Positions 1 to 8,592 of a stretch of 64,000 bases of DNA are shown here, in pieces (positions within the stretch are counted from its first letter, which is position 1; every line of letters starts with the position of its first letter). The notes under the pieces are model-generated. The model worked only from the letters and a program-made list of their open reading frames with translations, was not told the origin of the DNA and did no database searches. Where the stretch lies: NCBI GenBank assembly GCA_022843805.1, contig JALHMY010000001.1, positions 1-64,000 on the forward strand, read 5' to 3'. Both the position numbers and the translations under genes were made by a program. This stretch comes from Fuerstiella sp. (GTDB lineage Bacteria; Planctomycetota; Planctomycetia; Planctomycetales; Planctomycetaceae).

Positions 1-100
1 CCTTCGTTTCGTGGGTTTGACACAAAACGAATACGTTGGCGCGTAACAGTATTTCAAGCCTAAAACTACCCAAATCACGCACTTGCCCGTCTTTTCACCA

Positions 101-178
101 TCCCAGCCTCGCCCTCCCGGGGCTTCACCGGCTCGGCAGGAGCCTCGCCCTCCCGGTAAAATCCTGCCGCTCGCCTAA
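101..178. repeat. Partial copy of the GGCGAGCGGCA-ended palindromic repeat element
   Basis: Two GC-rich units containing GGCTCGGCAGGAGCC and CGCCCTCCC lie head to tail. They are followed by a short A-rich link and the end motif TGCCGCTCGCC followed by TAA, which also ends the full copies near 18.9 kb and 51.2 kb. No matching opposite end is seen in the 100 bases before it, so this copy is truncated or its other half lies outside the window. The TAG stop of the neighbouring minus-strand ORF lies inside the element end. Confidence 0.8.
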
Positions 179-480
179 CCGAAGTACAGTGTCGTCGCAC
201 TCTCTTCAGCTCGTGATTCGATGTTCAGGTCACGGAGAGCGCTGATCCGTGGCGCTGCCAATGACTGGCGGGCATCAATTCTGAAGAACGCCGGACGCGG
301 TCGGCGAGGAACACCGAGATACATCATGCCTGTTTGTTCGTTCAGATATCCCGTGGCGCCTGACGCATTCATCAAATCGCCCGCATTGCCGGGAGCGGTC
401 GGGACAGCATTGTCAGAATCGAATCCAAAGTCCGGGTTCTGCATGATCATAAATGGATCCAAATGAAGCACGAGTGCCAT
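175..480 (-). CDS. Unrecognised small protein
   Basis: An open frame that I do not recognise. From the ATG at 480 it would make a roughly 101-residue protein with a hydrophobic start, a middle rich in Asn, Gly and Met (GNAGDLMNASGATGY) and an Arg-rich C-terminal half. The frame is open further upstream, with other possible starts at 576 and 639, and none has a convincing ribosome binding site. Its stop codon lies within the end of the repeat element, which suggests the element may have clipped or replaced the original 3' end. It could be a real planctomycete orphan, a truncated gene or a chance frame. Confidence 0.3.
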   Translation of the reverse strand: MALVLHLDPFMIMQNPDFGFDSDNAVPTAPGNAGDLMNASGATGYLNEQTGMMYLGVPRRPRPAFFRIDARQSLAAPRISALRDLNIESRAEESATTLYFG

Positions 481-798
481 AGGCAATAGTCTGTGGATGT
501 TCTGCCGCTGATCCAAAAAGTTTCGGTCAGTCCGTCTGGCCAAAGAGAATCTTTTTGCGCAGAAACTGCTGAACATCTCATTCGACTGGCAGGTTCTGCC
601 GGAAATCCCTGAAGTGCCATAGCTCAGGTTTCTGTGCATTCAGGAAAGTGTCTGACCGTCTTTATCAATTTTTGTCTTGTCAGACTCAAAAGTTTTGCAA
701 GAATCCTGCTACCTCTGTGCCGGACGAACGCAGTCTGGCAGGTGTCCGCCCGGATGAATGAATGTTCTGCAGATCATTCTGAAGGGGAATTCTATCTA

Positions 799-970
799 GA
801 AAGGAGGTGGTCTGGTGAACGAATGCTGTAGTCCTAAACGAGGTGGTGTCGCCACGTGACAGTCGGCGGGCTGTCCCTTTGGCAGCCACCGTCTCGGATC
901 GGATCACCAAATCTGATTGCGAGATCTCTGCGGCTCGGGATTCTTCAGTGAATTCTGAGCCGCTTTTTTT
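799..970 (+). ncRNA. Candidate short structured transcript containing the mini-ORF
   Basis: From the ribosome binding site to the terminator, nearly every segment can pair locally. GGTGG at 842 can pair with CCACC at 886. GGCTG and CAGCC close a loop in between. TCTCG and CGAGA enclose an imperfect stem around 892-925. A terminator hairpin ends the unit. It resembles an independent small transcript or an attenuator leader. No promoter could be assigned with confidence. It does not match any RNA family whose key motifs I can check by eye (SRP RNA, tmRNA, RNase P RNA). Confidence 0.4.
815..859 (+). CDS. Candidate 14-residue peptide with a Cys-Cys motif
   Basis: A very short ORF, MNECCSPKRGGVAT, starts at GTG and is preceded seven bases upstream by AAAGGAGG, about as strong a Shine-Dalgarno as exists. 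It ends in TGA. No longer frame uses this site: the overlapping ATG frame stops after two codons. Downstream, potential stem-loops and a Rho-independent terminator end the transcript within about 110 bases. The peptide could be a leader peptide, for instance one sensing Cys-tRNA through the paired Cys codons, a small functional protein, or the coding part of a dual-function RNA. The strong binding site is seen directly; the function is unknown. Confidence 0.45.
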   Translation: MNECCSPKRGGVAT

Positions 971-971
971 T
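930..971 (+). terminator. Rho-independent terminator after the mini-ORF
   Basis: A perfect 7-bp stem GCGGCTC/GAGCCGC has an inner ATTC/GAAT extension and is followed at once by a run of eight T residues. This is the clearest classical terminator in the window. Confidence 0.85.
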
Positions 972-1115
972 GCCTGACGACAGGGGTTACTCCTCCCCGG
1001 GTTTTACTCAGGTTTGTGGCGGGGATCCCCGCCACGCATTCGGAAATCAAAAAATGAAAGCATCCTCGCTTAATGGACCTTCGACAGTCATTCCCGGAGC
1101 ATATTCTGTGCTGAA

Positions 1116-1856
1116 ATGCTCCTGATGGATCAGAAGGGTCAGTTGGATTGTGCCGGATGTGGTACCATGATGCAGAACGCAGCTTTTCAGGTAATTCACG
1201 GCTCATTTTGTCGCATGGCGAGACCCATTAAAAATCTCTGCCGATCACGTCGCCTGCCGACGTATGTGTGTATCGGAGACATTCGAGTCGATGCGGCGGT
1301 TGAAGAAGCGACAGGCAATGATGTGCTGCTGAGTGTTCGGCACAGGCTTCCTCTGGGGCAGCAGATTGAAGTGGCCTTTCAGCCGATGGTCCCTATGGTG
1401 GAACTGACAATCCCCGGAGTTGTCCACTGGATTAAAGCAGATCGAGACGAGTTTCATGCGGGGATCGTTCTCAGGGAAGCAGTCCCGGAAGACTTCCAGG
1501 TTCGTCATCCGGCATGCGAACGACGAGACCTTCGGTTTCCGTGTGAAGTATTCGGTCAGCTTGAATGGCCTCAACAACATCGTTCAGTCAGAGCAACCGC
1601 CATCAATTACTCCCGAAGCGGGATCTGCGTGCAGACGAAGTTCAAGCCCGAACCCGGAGCCTCGTTTCGGTTTCTGTGGGACAACCCCACATCGCATCGA
1701 GTTCTGGGGACTGTTCGCTGGGTACTGGAGGACAGCGGAGTTTTTCTCGCTGGCTGTGAACTCAATCAGGGATACGGCTATGCGTTGTCGGGTGTTCAGA
1801 CAGGAACACGAGGGCAACTGCTCCGCCATGTCCCTGAGATAAAGATACCCGTCTGA
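1116..1856 (+). CDS. PilZ domain protein, probable c-di-GMP effector
   Basis: The C-terminal half (about residues 134-235) is a PilZ domain. The RRDLR motif (136-140) and NYSRSG (164-169) correspond to the RxxxR and (D/N)xSxxG signatures that bind cyclic di-GMP. The segment before it (about 48-125) has a similar beta-rich pattern and may be a second, degenerate PilZ or YcgR-like domain without the binding motifs. No membrane segment is seen, so it is probably cytosolic and could tie c-di-GMP levels to motility, attachment or envelope processes. The start is uncertain: ATGs at 1116, 1125, 1167 and 1215 are possible and none has a good ribosome binding site. It converges with coaB, leaving four bases between the stop codons. 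Confidence 0.75.
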   Translation: MLLMDQKGQLDCAGCGTMMQNAAFQVIHGSFCRMARPIKNLCRSRRLPTYVCIGDIRVDAAVEEATGNDVLLSVRHRLPLGQQIEVAFQPMVPMVELTIPGVVHWIKADRDEFHAGIVLREAVPEDFQVRHPACERRDLRFPCEVFGQLEWPQQHRSVRATAINYSRSGICVQTKFKPEPGASFRFLWDNPTSHRVLGTVRWVLEDSGVFLAGCELNQGYGYALSGVQTGTRGQLLRHVPEIKIPV

Positions 1857-1860
1857 CTTT

Positions 1861-2493
1861 TTATTTTGCGGATGATGGCAGAGTGTTATCGATCAATGTC
1901 ATCAGCTGGTCGGCGACTTCTTCCTTCAACCCCTGAAACTGCGCAATTGTTTCAGCATCAGGGTTCAGCACTTCCACACTGTTGGTTGCCGAAGAAATGG
2001 CTGACGTGTCATTCAGTACGATGAAGTCGCAGCGCTTCATTCGGAGCTTGCGCATGGCATTATTTCTGGGATCCTGTGACTCCAGTGCAAAGCCAACAAT
2101 CCACTGATGTGTCTTCTGACTTCCCAGTTCCGCCAGAACATCCGACGTTTCAACAAGTTCAAGCACGACCGGCTGACCCGTCTTAGTCATCTTTCCGGAT
2201 GTACGCTGTCGAGGTCGATAATCGCATACGGCTGCAGTTGCGATGACACCATCACAGGCCGGAAACAATTGAAGACATGCCTGCCGCAGCTGATCGGTGG
2301 TTTCGATCTGGTGCACTTCGCAGCCTGCCGGAGGGCGAAGATCCACAGGTCCGGTGACGAGCACCACGTGATGGCCCCGTTCAGCAGCCGATGAGGCGAG
2401 TGCATATCCCATTCGACCGCTGCTTGCATTGGACAGAAATCGCACGTCGTCGATGTACTCGCGAGTCGGCCCGGCCGTAATCAGAATGCGCAT
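1861..2493 (-). CDS. coaB: Phosphopantothenate-cysteine ligase (CoaB)
   Basis: It joins cysteine to 4'-phosphopantothenate in coenzyme A synthesis. The 210 residues cover the DFP/CoaB domain alone. An N-terminal GPTREYIDDVRFLSN motif with SSGRMG follows, AAVCDYRP lies mid-protein, and the conserved GFALES...KLRMKRCDFIVLN segment lies near residues 135-160. Most bacteria fuse CoaB behind CoaC. Here it is a separate gene 34 bases after coaC, so the two activities are split but co-transcribed. It is the last gene of the pheA-to-coaB run. Confidence 0.92.
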   Translation of the reverse strand: MRILITAGPTREYIDDVRFLSNASSGRMGYALASSAAERGHHVVLVTGPVDLRPPAGCEVHQIETTDQLRQACLQLFPACDGVIATAAVCDYRPRQRTSGKMTKTGQPVVLELVETSDVLAELGSQKTHQWIVGFALESQDPRNNAMRKLRMKRCDFIVLNDTSAISSATNSVEVLNPDAETIAQFQGLKEEVADQLMTLIDNTLPSSAK

Positions 2494-2527
2494 CAGTCGG
2501 TCTCACACACAGAACGCACAGAACGGA

Positions 2528-3142
2528 TCATGGCGTCTCTTTCTGCTGAGCTGGATCGGTCTGCTGAGTTGCATCCGGAAGTTCAGCGGTTTGCAGCTGC
2601 CGGACAATCCGAACGACAATACTTTCCGGACTGGCCATACGTCCGGCACCGATTTGTCCGCAGCTAAGCCACCCGTTTTCCGGATCGATCATCTGAAACC
2701 CGTCAGCCAGAAGCCGGGCAACGTTCCGCTGCACTGCGGGCTTGGCCCACATGTCACAGTTCATGGCGGGTGCGAGCAGAACGGGGGCAGTGGTCACCAG
2801 AACTGCAGTACTCAGCAGATCATCAGCAAAGCCGCCGGCAAGCCTCGCCAGTGTCTGAGCCGTCGCCGGAGCGATGACAACAATCCGAGCTCGCTGAGCA
2901 AGCCCGATGTGCTCGCCCCGATAATGCTCCTGTACAACAAAAGGATCCGTACAGACCGGTCGCCCGGTAAGCGCTTCAAAAGTTGTCGGGCCGATAAAGT
3001 GATGAGCAGATTCCGTCATGATGACGGAAACACGGGCTCCCAGCTGGACCAGCCGACTACAAAGATCGGCAGCTTTGTAGGCGGCGATTCCACCGGTTAC
3101 GCCCAGCAGTATTTCCTGACCCTGAAGCGAGTTGCCCATCAC
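2528..3142 (-). CDS. coaC: Phosphopantothenoylcysteine decarboxylase (CoaC)
   Basis: A flavin-dependent decarboxylase that converts 4'-phosphopantothenoylcysteine to 4'-phosphopantetheine. It shows the HFCD-family hallmarks: GVTGGIAAYKA at the N-terminus, a conserved His before GLAQRARIVVIAPATAQT, the PAMNCDMW substrate-clamp motif and GQIGAGRMASPE with the substrate-recognition segment near residue 165. Its length (about 204) equals a stand-alone CoaC. It starts 18 bases after rpoZ and is followed by the separate coaB. A Gln/Pro-rich tail of about 20 residues stands where the linker to CoaB lies in fused enzymes. Confidence 0.93.
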   Translation of the reverse strand: MMGNSLQGQEILLGVTGGIAAYKAADLCSRLVQLGARVSVIMTESAHHFIGPTTFEALTGRPVCTDPFVVQEHYRGEHIGLAQRARIVVIAPATAQTLARLAGGFADDLLSTAVLVTTAPVLLAPAMNCDMWAKPAVQRNVARLLADGFQMIDPENGWLSCGQIGAGRMASPESIVVRIVRQLQTAELPDATQQTDPAQQKETP

Positions 3143-3160
3143 AAACGAATTCCCGAGAGA

Positions 3161-3448
3161 TCAAAGATCGCCGAGCCCTGGGCCGCCATCATCGGCAAGC
3201 AGTTTGTCGAGCTTGTCGACCCGTGCTGAATCATCTTCAATTGCCTGAACGTTGCCGGATGTATCCAGGTAAATCTTATTCTGCAGAATCTCCGCGACCA
3301 CAATCTGCATCAGATCCTTCGTCTGCAGGTCCACCAGAGCCCTTGCACCCCGGTTCAGGGCAACCATTCGCTTTTGTACGAGCGTGGACAACTTAAAACG
3401 TCCGCCAACTTTACGGACAATATCGTCTTCTCGAAACTCATCCAGCAT
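3161..3448 (-). CDS. rpoZ: RNA polymerase omega subunit
   Basis: A small protein of 95 residues that assists assembly of RNA polymerase by chaperoning the beta-prime subunit. The segment [23 protein letters not shown] matches the first conserved helices of omega, and [16 protein letters not shown] follows. An acidic tail closes the protein. Its start overlaps the end of gmk by 11 bases. The gmk-rpoZ-coaBC order is widely conserved in bacteria and supports the call. Confidence 0.85.
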   Translation of the reverse strand: MLDEFREDDIVRKVGGRFKLSTLVQKRMVALNRGARALVDLQTKDLMQIVVAEILQNKIYLDTSGNVQAIEDDSARVDKLDKLLADDGGPGLGDL

Positions 3449-4028
3449 TTCCCGAATTCTCCTCTGACCTCAGTATCTCACAGATCTCGCTGACCGCCTG
3501 GTCCAGCTGGTCATTAACCACAACATATCGGTAGCGACTTGCCAACTCGAGCTCTCGAGCGGCAGTCGCCAGCCGCTTCTGAATAATTTCTTCGGATTCC
3601 GTTCCCCTTCGGCGGAGTCGTCTTTCAAACTCATCCGGTGAAGGCGTTCGCAAAAAGATAGTAACCGCCTGCGGGTACTGGTGCACGACCTTCATGGCAC
3701 CCTCGACATCGATTTCAAGGAAAGCCCAGCCATTTCGGCTCCATGCCCTGTCCAGCTCCGATTTCAGCGTGCCATAGAGAAACCCGGAAGAAAACACTTC
3801 AGCAAATTCAATAAACTGATCCTCAGCAAGCCGACGACGAAATTCCTCGTCCGTCAAAAAATAATAGTCCTCTCCATCCACCTCATTTGGCCGAGCCGCG
3901 CGAGTTGTGGCGGAGATGGATTTTACCAGCTGTACAGGAGCCGCACTGACCAGCCGCTTGACGATGGTCGTCTTACCACTTCCACTGGGACCCGACAGCA
4001 CAACAATCGGATGTTTCTGAATATTCAC
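3438..4028 (-). CDS. gmk: Guanylate kinase
   Basis: It phosphorylates GMP to GDP with ATP. The P-loop GPSGSGKT lies at residues 13-20. [19 protein letters not shown] forms the GMP-binding region, followed by [16 protein letters not shown] and the lid segment [17 protein letters not shown]. Its length (196) is typical. It lies 38 bases after yicC and overlaps rpoZ by 11 bases. Confidence 0.95.
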   Translation of the reverse strand: MNIQKHPIVVLSGPSGSGKTTIVKRLVSAAPVQLVKSISATTRAARPNEVDGEDYYFLTDEEFRRRLAEDQFIEFAEVFSSGFLYGTLKSELDRAWSRNGWAFLEIDVEGAMKVVHQYPQAVTIFLRTPSPDEFERRLRRRGTESEEIIQKRLATAARELELASRYRYVVVNDQLDQAVSEICEILRSEENSGNAG

Positions 4029-4066
4029 ATGCTTCGTCCGAACCGGTGCTCTTCCGCTGCTGCTGC

Positions 4067-4969
4067 CTATTCCACATTCTGCAGGACTTCTCGAATCCGT
4101 TCGATCGACGCCTTCATCTCCACAACACTGTGAGCAATATTCACGCTGTTGGCTTTGGATCCGATCGTATTGATTTCCCGAAACATTTCCTGACCAATAA
4201 ATTCCAGCTTTCTTCCCTGTGACGTCGAACCATTCAGCATCCGCCGAAATTGCTCTATATGGCTTCTCAGCCGGGTTACTTCCTCATTAATGTCACATCG
4301 GTCCGCAAACAATGCAACTTCGCGAATGATATCGTTCTCACTGACTGAGATTGACGCATCTCCCATCAGTCGCCTTATTCTCTCCAGCAGTTTGTCCCGA
4401 TAGTCGTGAATAATCTGCGGACTCGCAGCAGCCGTCTGAATCAGTTCACGCTCGATCGTCTCGCACTGTCGGTCCAGGTCAATTCTCATGGATTCGCCTT
4501 CACGCTCGCGAAAATCATGAAAGTGATCCAGTGACAGTGTGATCGATTCCTCCACCGCTGGCCACAATGAATTTACCAGGTCTTCCGGGAACTCCGTATC
4601 AGTCACAACTCCAGGCAGCTGCAGAAGGTCACCCACTGATACCGGATTTTCGGTGAACCCAATACCCGCCTCTCCCGAATATGCCATGATGTCCGATATC
4701 TGCCGCAGATAGCTCTGAAGTGCATCCTGATCAATTCGATGCTCACTCTGACCTGCCGGAAACCGAAGCCGAACTGACAACTGAACAGTACCGCGGGAGA
4801 CCCGTGTACGAACCAGCTTCTCGATTTCACTTTCAAAGCGAACGACAGAATCTGGAAGCCTGACAGACAACTTAAGATAACGGTTATTGACCGACTTAAT
4901 TTCTGAGGCCACATGAATTCCATCGCGATCAATCGAGGAATTACCGAAGCCTGTCATACTAAGCAACAC
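4067..4969 (-). CDS. yicC: YicC family endoribonuclease
   Basis: A full-length YicC (300 residues). It begins [12 protein letters not shown], the signature N-terminus, continues with [19 protein letters not shown], and ends with the conserved [18 protein letters not shown] and [17 protein letters not shown]. Escherichia coli YicC is an RNA-decay endoribonuclease. It sits directly upstream of gmk, as in many bacteria. Confidence 0.93.
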   Translation of the reverse strand: MLLSMTGFGNSSIDRDGIHVASEIKSVNNRYLKLSVRLPDSVVRFESEIEKLVRTRVSRGTVQLSVRLRFPAGQSEHRIDQDALQSYLRQISDIMAYSGEAGIGFTENPVSVGDLLQLPGVVTDTEFPEDLVNSLWPAVEESITLSLDHFHDFREREGESMRIDLDRQCETIERELIQTAAASPQIIHDYRDKLLERIRRLMGDASISVSENDIIREVALFADRCDINEEVTRLRSHIEQFRRMLNGSTSQGRKLEFIGQEMFREINTIGSKANSVNIAHSVVEMKASIERIREVLQNVE

Positions 4970-5020
4970 GGTGAATTACTTTCCTGCAGTTCTCTGCCAG
5001 AAGTTCCGGAAACATTACGA

Positions 5021-5638
5021 TTACGGACTTTTCGGGGCCGGGGATTCAGGCGTCGCTTCAGCTGCCGCTTTTTCAGGAGCCGGTGTCGCTGTCTCTGCAG
5101 GGGCGGCTGGTGCATCCGCTGGTTTCTCCGGAGTTGCCGCAGGTGCTTCTGCGGAAGGCGTCTCGCCACTTTTCACTTCCGGTGTCTCAGCCTTCTTCGC
5201 ATCGTCCTCGGCCGACGATTCTTTTGTCGGTGCTTCTTTTGCCGGCACCTCATCAGCGCCCGCCGCTTTCGCATCTGCAGCCGGATCGTCTGCAGCCTTC
5301 ATCACGGGAGCGGAACCATCATCACCTTCCGCCGCCGCAGCATCCGTTTCGGCTGCGTCGTTCTGGAAAATGGCACCTTCACCGGAATCCCGAGCGGCCG
5401 CCGTTTTGCGCATTGCCATGCCCAGACTGCCCGCAAGCAGAACCCAGACAACGGCAAAGACGATCGTCACTCGAGTGAAAGTGTCACCCGCACGAGTTCC
5501 GAACGCACTTTGCCCGCCCATACCACCGAAAGCTCCGGCCAGACCGCCACCGCGACCTCGCTGAATCAGGACCAGCAGGATGATAAAAATACTGATCACA
5601 AGGATCAGAAACGACAGGATGCCCACCAGAAACGACAT
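5021..5638 (-). CDS. secG: SecG preprotein translocase subunit with a long charged tail
   Basis: The SecYEG accessory subunit for protein export. The first roughly 85 residues are a normal SecG: a transmembrane helix ([20 protein letters not shown]), the [16 protein letters not shown] turn, then a second helix ([20 protein letters not shown]). An Ala/Pro/Glu/Lys-rich, probably disordered tail of about 120 residues follows, longer than SecG itself. The start was placed at the ATG directly before the first helix; an in-frame ATG 69 bases upstream would add residues not typical of the family. Confidence 0.88.
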   Translation of the reverse strand: MSFLVGILSFLILVISIFIILLVLIQRGRGGGLAGAFGGMGGQSAFGTRAGDTFTRVTIVFAVVWVLLAGSLGMAMRKTAAARDSGEGAIFQNDAAETDAAAAEGDDGSAPVMKAADDPAADAKAAGADEVPAKEAPTKESSAEDDAKKAETPEVKSGETPSAEAPAATPEKPADAPAAPAETATPAPEKAAAEATPESPAPKSP

Positions 5639-5768
5639 CGTACTGCCCACTCCAAAAACTCGAACTTTGAACCAAAGCCAAAAGCCAGCTTCTGACTGCC
5701 GGAGCAATCAGGTCAGCTGGCTAAGAACGTCTGACACGAAACAGACGACCTGTTGCGTTACGCACGAC

Positions 5769-6539
5769 CTATTTCCACAATTTTCGGGCAGCCTCAATAA
5801 TCGGCACAAATGAAGCAGCTTTCAGGCTGGCTCCGCCCACCAAAGCGCCGTCCACATTCGACTGACCAAGCAGAGATTCTGCGTTGTCAGCTTTGACGCT
5901 GCCACCGTATAAAATCTGCATTTGCCCGGAAAAAGTCGCATTGTAGCGACTTGTGAGCCATTTGCGAAGATGTTCATGCGCGGATTCGGCCTGTTCGGGG
6001 GTTGCCGTCACTCCCGTGCCGATCGCCCAGACCGGTTCATAAGCGATCACAATCTGCCCGGCGTCCTGTTCCGAGACGTCCGCGAGTCCACCCTGCATCT
6101 GCGTATCCAGCACTTTTTCCGTTAGTCCGCCTTCTCTTTCCTTCAATAATTCCCCAACACACAGGATCACTTTCAGTCCGCCCCGTAACGCAGCCCGCAC
6201 CTTTCGATTGATAACCTCGTCCGTTTCTCCCATGACATGCCGACGTTCACTGTGGCCCAGAATCACATACTGACAGCCACAATCTTTCAGCATTTCTACG
6301 GCAACTGCACCCGTAAAGGCTCCCGGAGCCTCAAAATACACGTCCTGCGCTCCGAGAGAAACGGCACTGCCCTTCAATGCGTCGGCCACTGGCAGCAAAT
6401 ACGGATATGGGGGACAGACAAGGACCTCTACTCCGGGCTCCCCCGTCTTTGCCACAGCCGCCATCTCTGCAGCCAGAGCCACGCCCGACTGGCGATTTGT
6501 GTTCATTTTCCAGTTGCCAGCTACCAAAAACTTACGCAT
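5769..6539 (-). CDS. tpiA: Triosephosphate isomerase
   Basis: It interconverts dihydroxyacetone phosphate and glyceraldehyde 3-phosphate in glycolysis and gluconeogenesis. The catalytic residues are all visible: Lys11 in GNWKMN, His96 in LGHSERR and Glu168 in [11 protein letters not shown]. Loop 7 (LYGGSVK) and the C-terminal GGASLK phosphate-binding segment are intact. Its length (256) is normal. It lies upstream of secG in the same direction; a tpiA-secG pairing is common in bacteria. Confidence 0.97.
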   Translation of the reverse strand: MRKFLVAGNWKMNTNRQSGVALAAEMAAVAKTGEPGVEVLVCPPYPYLLPVADALKGSAVSLGAQDVYFEAPGAFTGAVAVEMLKDCGCQYVILGHSERRHVMGETDEVINRKVRAALRGGLKVILCVGELLKEREGGLTEKVLDTQMQGGLADVSEQDAGQIVIAYEPVWAIGTGVTATPEQAESAHEHLRKWLTSRYNATFSGQMQILYGGSVKADNAESLLGQSNVDGALVGGASLKAASFVPIIEAARKLWK

Positions 6540-6780
6540 ACAAAATCTTCCAGACCAGCATCAAAAGGAATTTACATGAAAAACAGAAGCCATCTGTGTG
6601 GCAAACTCAAGGCAAAAACGCTGTTTTAAGGCGAATCAACCACTCAGATGCCTTTCGCCGGAAACGGTGACAGCTGATTGCTGCCCGATCGTCGCACCCC
6701 GCGTTCGCTGACGCGAACGGGATTCTGCTGTCGGAAACCGGCTGCTTAGCTCAGACCATGTTTCCAGCGCTGTTCCGCAC
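6540..6780. other. Intergenic region between pheA and tpiA
   Basis: About 240 bases without a supported gene. It probably holds a promoter for the tpiA-secG-yicC-gmk-rpoZ-coaC-coaB run, but no unambiguous -35/-10 pair or terminator could be named. Confidence 0.4.
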
Positions 6781-8058
6781 TCAGTTTACCGGCTCGCTGC
6801 GAGGATACGATCCGAGGACTTCCAGCCGGTCGGGAGGCAGATCTTCCAGCTCCTTCAGAGTCCTGCGAATACGCGGGTCACTGACGTGCCCTTCAAAGTC
6901 CAGGAAAAACAAATAACCGACCTGAGGTTGCCGCAGCGGAAACGACTCAATCCAGGTCAGATTGATCTTATTTCGCCGAAACGCTTCCAAAGCATCCGAC
7001 AATGACCCTGGCTTATGAGGGATCTGCAGGAGAATCGCAGTTCGGTCGCTGCCAGTAGCCTGTGCAACAGAATCACCGATCACGGCAAATCGCGTGACGT
7101 TATCCCGATTATCCTCAATGCATTCGGCAACAATCTGAACGTCGTACTGAATGGCCGCCTGATGGCTGGCAACTGCCGCCGCCCGAGGTTTATCGCGAGC
7201 CAGCTGTGCGGCCGTTGAGGTACTGGTCACCTCGATCAGCCTCGCCTGAGGCATGTTCTTTGCGAGCCAGTCGCGGCACTGAGACAGAGCCTGCGGTTTG
7301 CTGTAAATCTCCGTAATCTCGCTTCGATCACAGCGTGCCAGAAGATTGTGATGCACATGCACCTGCACCTCGCCACAAATTCGCAGCGGAAGGCGGGTAA
7401 ACATATCGAGAGTATCCACGATTCGGCCATCGGTGCTGTTTTCGATCGGCACCAGACCAAAATCGACATGCCCGCGGTTCACTTCTTCAAACACAGCGGC
7501 AATCGTACTCACCGGCACCAGATCAGCCATTTCACCAAATCGAATGATCGCGGCCTGGTGCGTAAAGCTGTACGCAGGACCAAGATAGGCGACGCGAATG
7601 CTGCGAATTCGCTGCCGTCCCGCACTCAGCAGCGGACGAAAAATCGTTCGCATTTCCGCCGTTGTCAGCGGCCCCTGATTCATGCGGTCGATAATGCCCC
7701 AAACCAGCTGCTGATCCTGATCGCTGAATACGATTTTCGACGGTGACTGCACACCCTTCATTTTTTGCAGATACAACGACGCACGACGGTTCAGCAGCTC
7801 CACCAGCTGCTCATCCACTCGCAGCAATTCCGCCTCCGGAGTCAGCGTCGGCTCCACAACCTCCTCAACAGGCTTTCGCGGAGGCCGAACTGCCGCCGGT
7901 ACAGCAGCAACCGGTTTTGGCGTCTTCTTGATCGTCGCTACCTTCGAACCAGCATCCGCTTTGCCGGCCGTCGGCTTTGCAGCTCGTCGAGAAGCACCGT
8001 CGGACCCTTTCCCCGGGATAATCTTCGCGGGCTTCCGAGCAACCTGCTTTTTGGCCAT
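6781..8058 (-). CDS. pheA: Chorismate mutase/prephenate dehydratase (P-protein) with a basic N-terminal tail
   Basis: It converts chorismate to prephenate and phenylpyruvate for phenylalanine synthesis. From the ATG at MAKKQ, residues 1-65 form a Lys/Ala/Pro-rich tail. An AroQ-type chorismate mutase segment follows (about 72-145, with [15 protein letters not shown]), then prephenate dehydratase (about 155-330, with [21 protein letters not shown] and the catalytic TRF at 322-324), then an ACT regulatory domain (about 340-420). In the ACT domain the usual ESRP reads ESFP (371-374), which may alter phenylalanine feedback. The frame is open 19 codons further upstream, but MAKKQ is the better start. 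Confidence 0.93.
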   Translation of the reverse strand: MAKKQVARKPAKIIPGKGSDGASRRAAKPTAGKADAGSKVATIKKTPKPVAAVPAAVRPPRKPVEEVVEPTLTPEAELLRVDEQLVELLNRRASLYLQKMKGVQSPSKIVFSDQDQQLVWGIIDRMNQGPLTTAEMRTIFRPLLSAGRQRIRSIRVAYLGPAYSFTHQAAIIRFGEMADLVPVSTIAAVFEEVNRGHVDFGLVPIENSTDGRIVDTLDMFTRLPLRICGEVQVHVHHNLLARCDRSEITEIYSKPQALSQCRDWLAKNMPQARLIEVTSTSTAAQLARDKPRAAAVASHQAAIQYDVQIVAECIEDNRDNVTRFAVIGDSVAQATGSDRTAILLQIPHKPGSLSDALEAFRRNKINLTWIESFPLRQPQVGYLFFLDFEGHVSDPRIRRTLKELEDLPPDRLEVLGSYPRSEPVN

Positions 8059-8592
8059 TATGAACCTCGAATCAGCCGAACCCCAAACTTTCTCGTCGCT
8101 GTACACGGGAGACATACCCGTCTGAATTTCACCCTCGCCTTGTACAGAGGCAAAAATTCAGTGTCAAGCTGTGCAGACAACCTCGACAAATTCCGTCCGT
8201 TTTCCCGCCCATCTCCTCCCTTAGCCAGATCTGCTCCTGCCTCCAAAAGTAGTCAAGAAGCCATTTTGGCAGCGCGACGGCAAACCGAGCAGTTGCCATT
8301 ATGGCACCCAGAAGGGGGATTGGTGAGCTGGAACCAACTGTCGTTCTGGCATCGCGTTCATTCCTTCTCGCAGCACGGTTTGCAATAAGTGATTGATAAA
8401 TCGAAACTTACAACAAAGCGACTGCTTCCGGCACAGCAAATGCTAAAGGAGAGGACGTCGACGGATTGGTGTGGAAGACGGCAGTTGGGATGCGGAAGGC
8501 GTTTCCAAGTCGCTCGTGCAGATTCAGATTTGCATCGAGATCAGAATTCTGAGAGTCAGCAATTGCTGGCCCTGGTTGAAGAGGAAATAAAC
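8059..8592. promoter_or_regulatory. Divergent control region between pheA and dnaK
   Basis: 534 bases between two divergent genes, expected to hold promoters for both. No inverted repeat of the CIRCE type (TTAGCACTC...GAGTGCTAA) is present, so HrcA control of dnaK by that site is not supported. The dnaK frame stays open back to 8389, but the sequence there does not look like DnaK, so it is treated as leader. Confidence 0.4.

Noticed and set aside
4913-5695. Long plus-strand frames opposite secG and yicC
   Set aside because: They mirror the low-complexity Ala/Pro/Glu tail of SecG and give Arg/Ser/Cys-rich products typical of shadow frames.
8059-8592. Possible CIRCE element upstream of dnaK
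   Set aside because: No TTAGCACTC-N9-GAGTGCTAA or near match is present.
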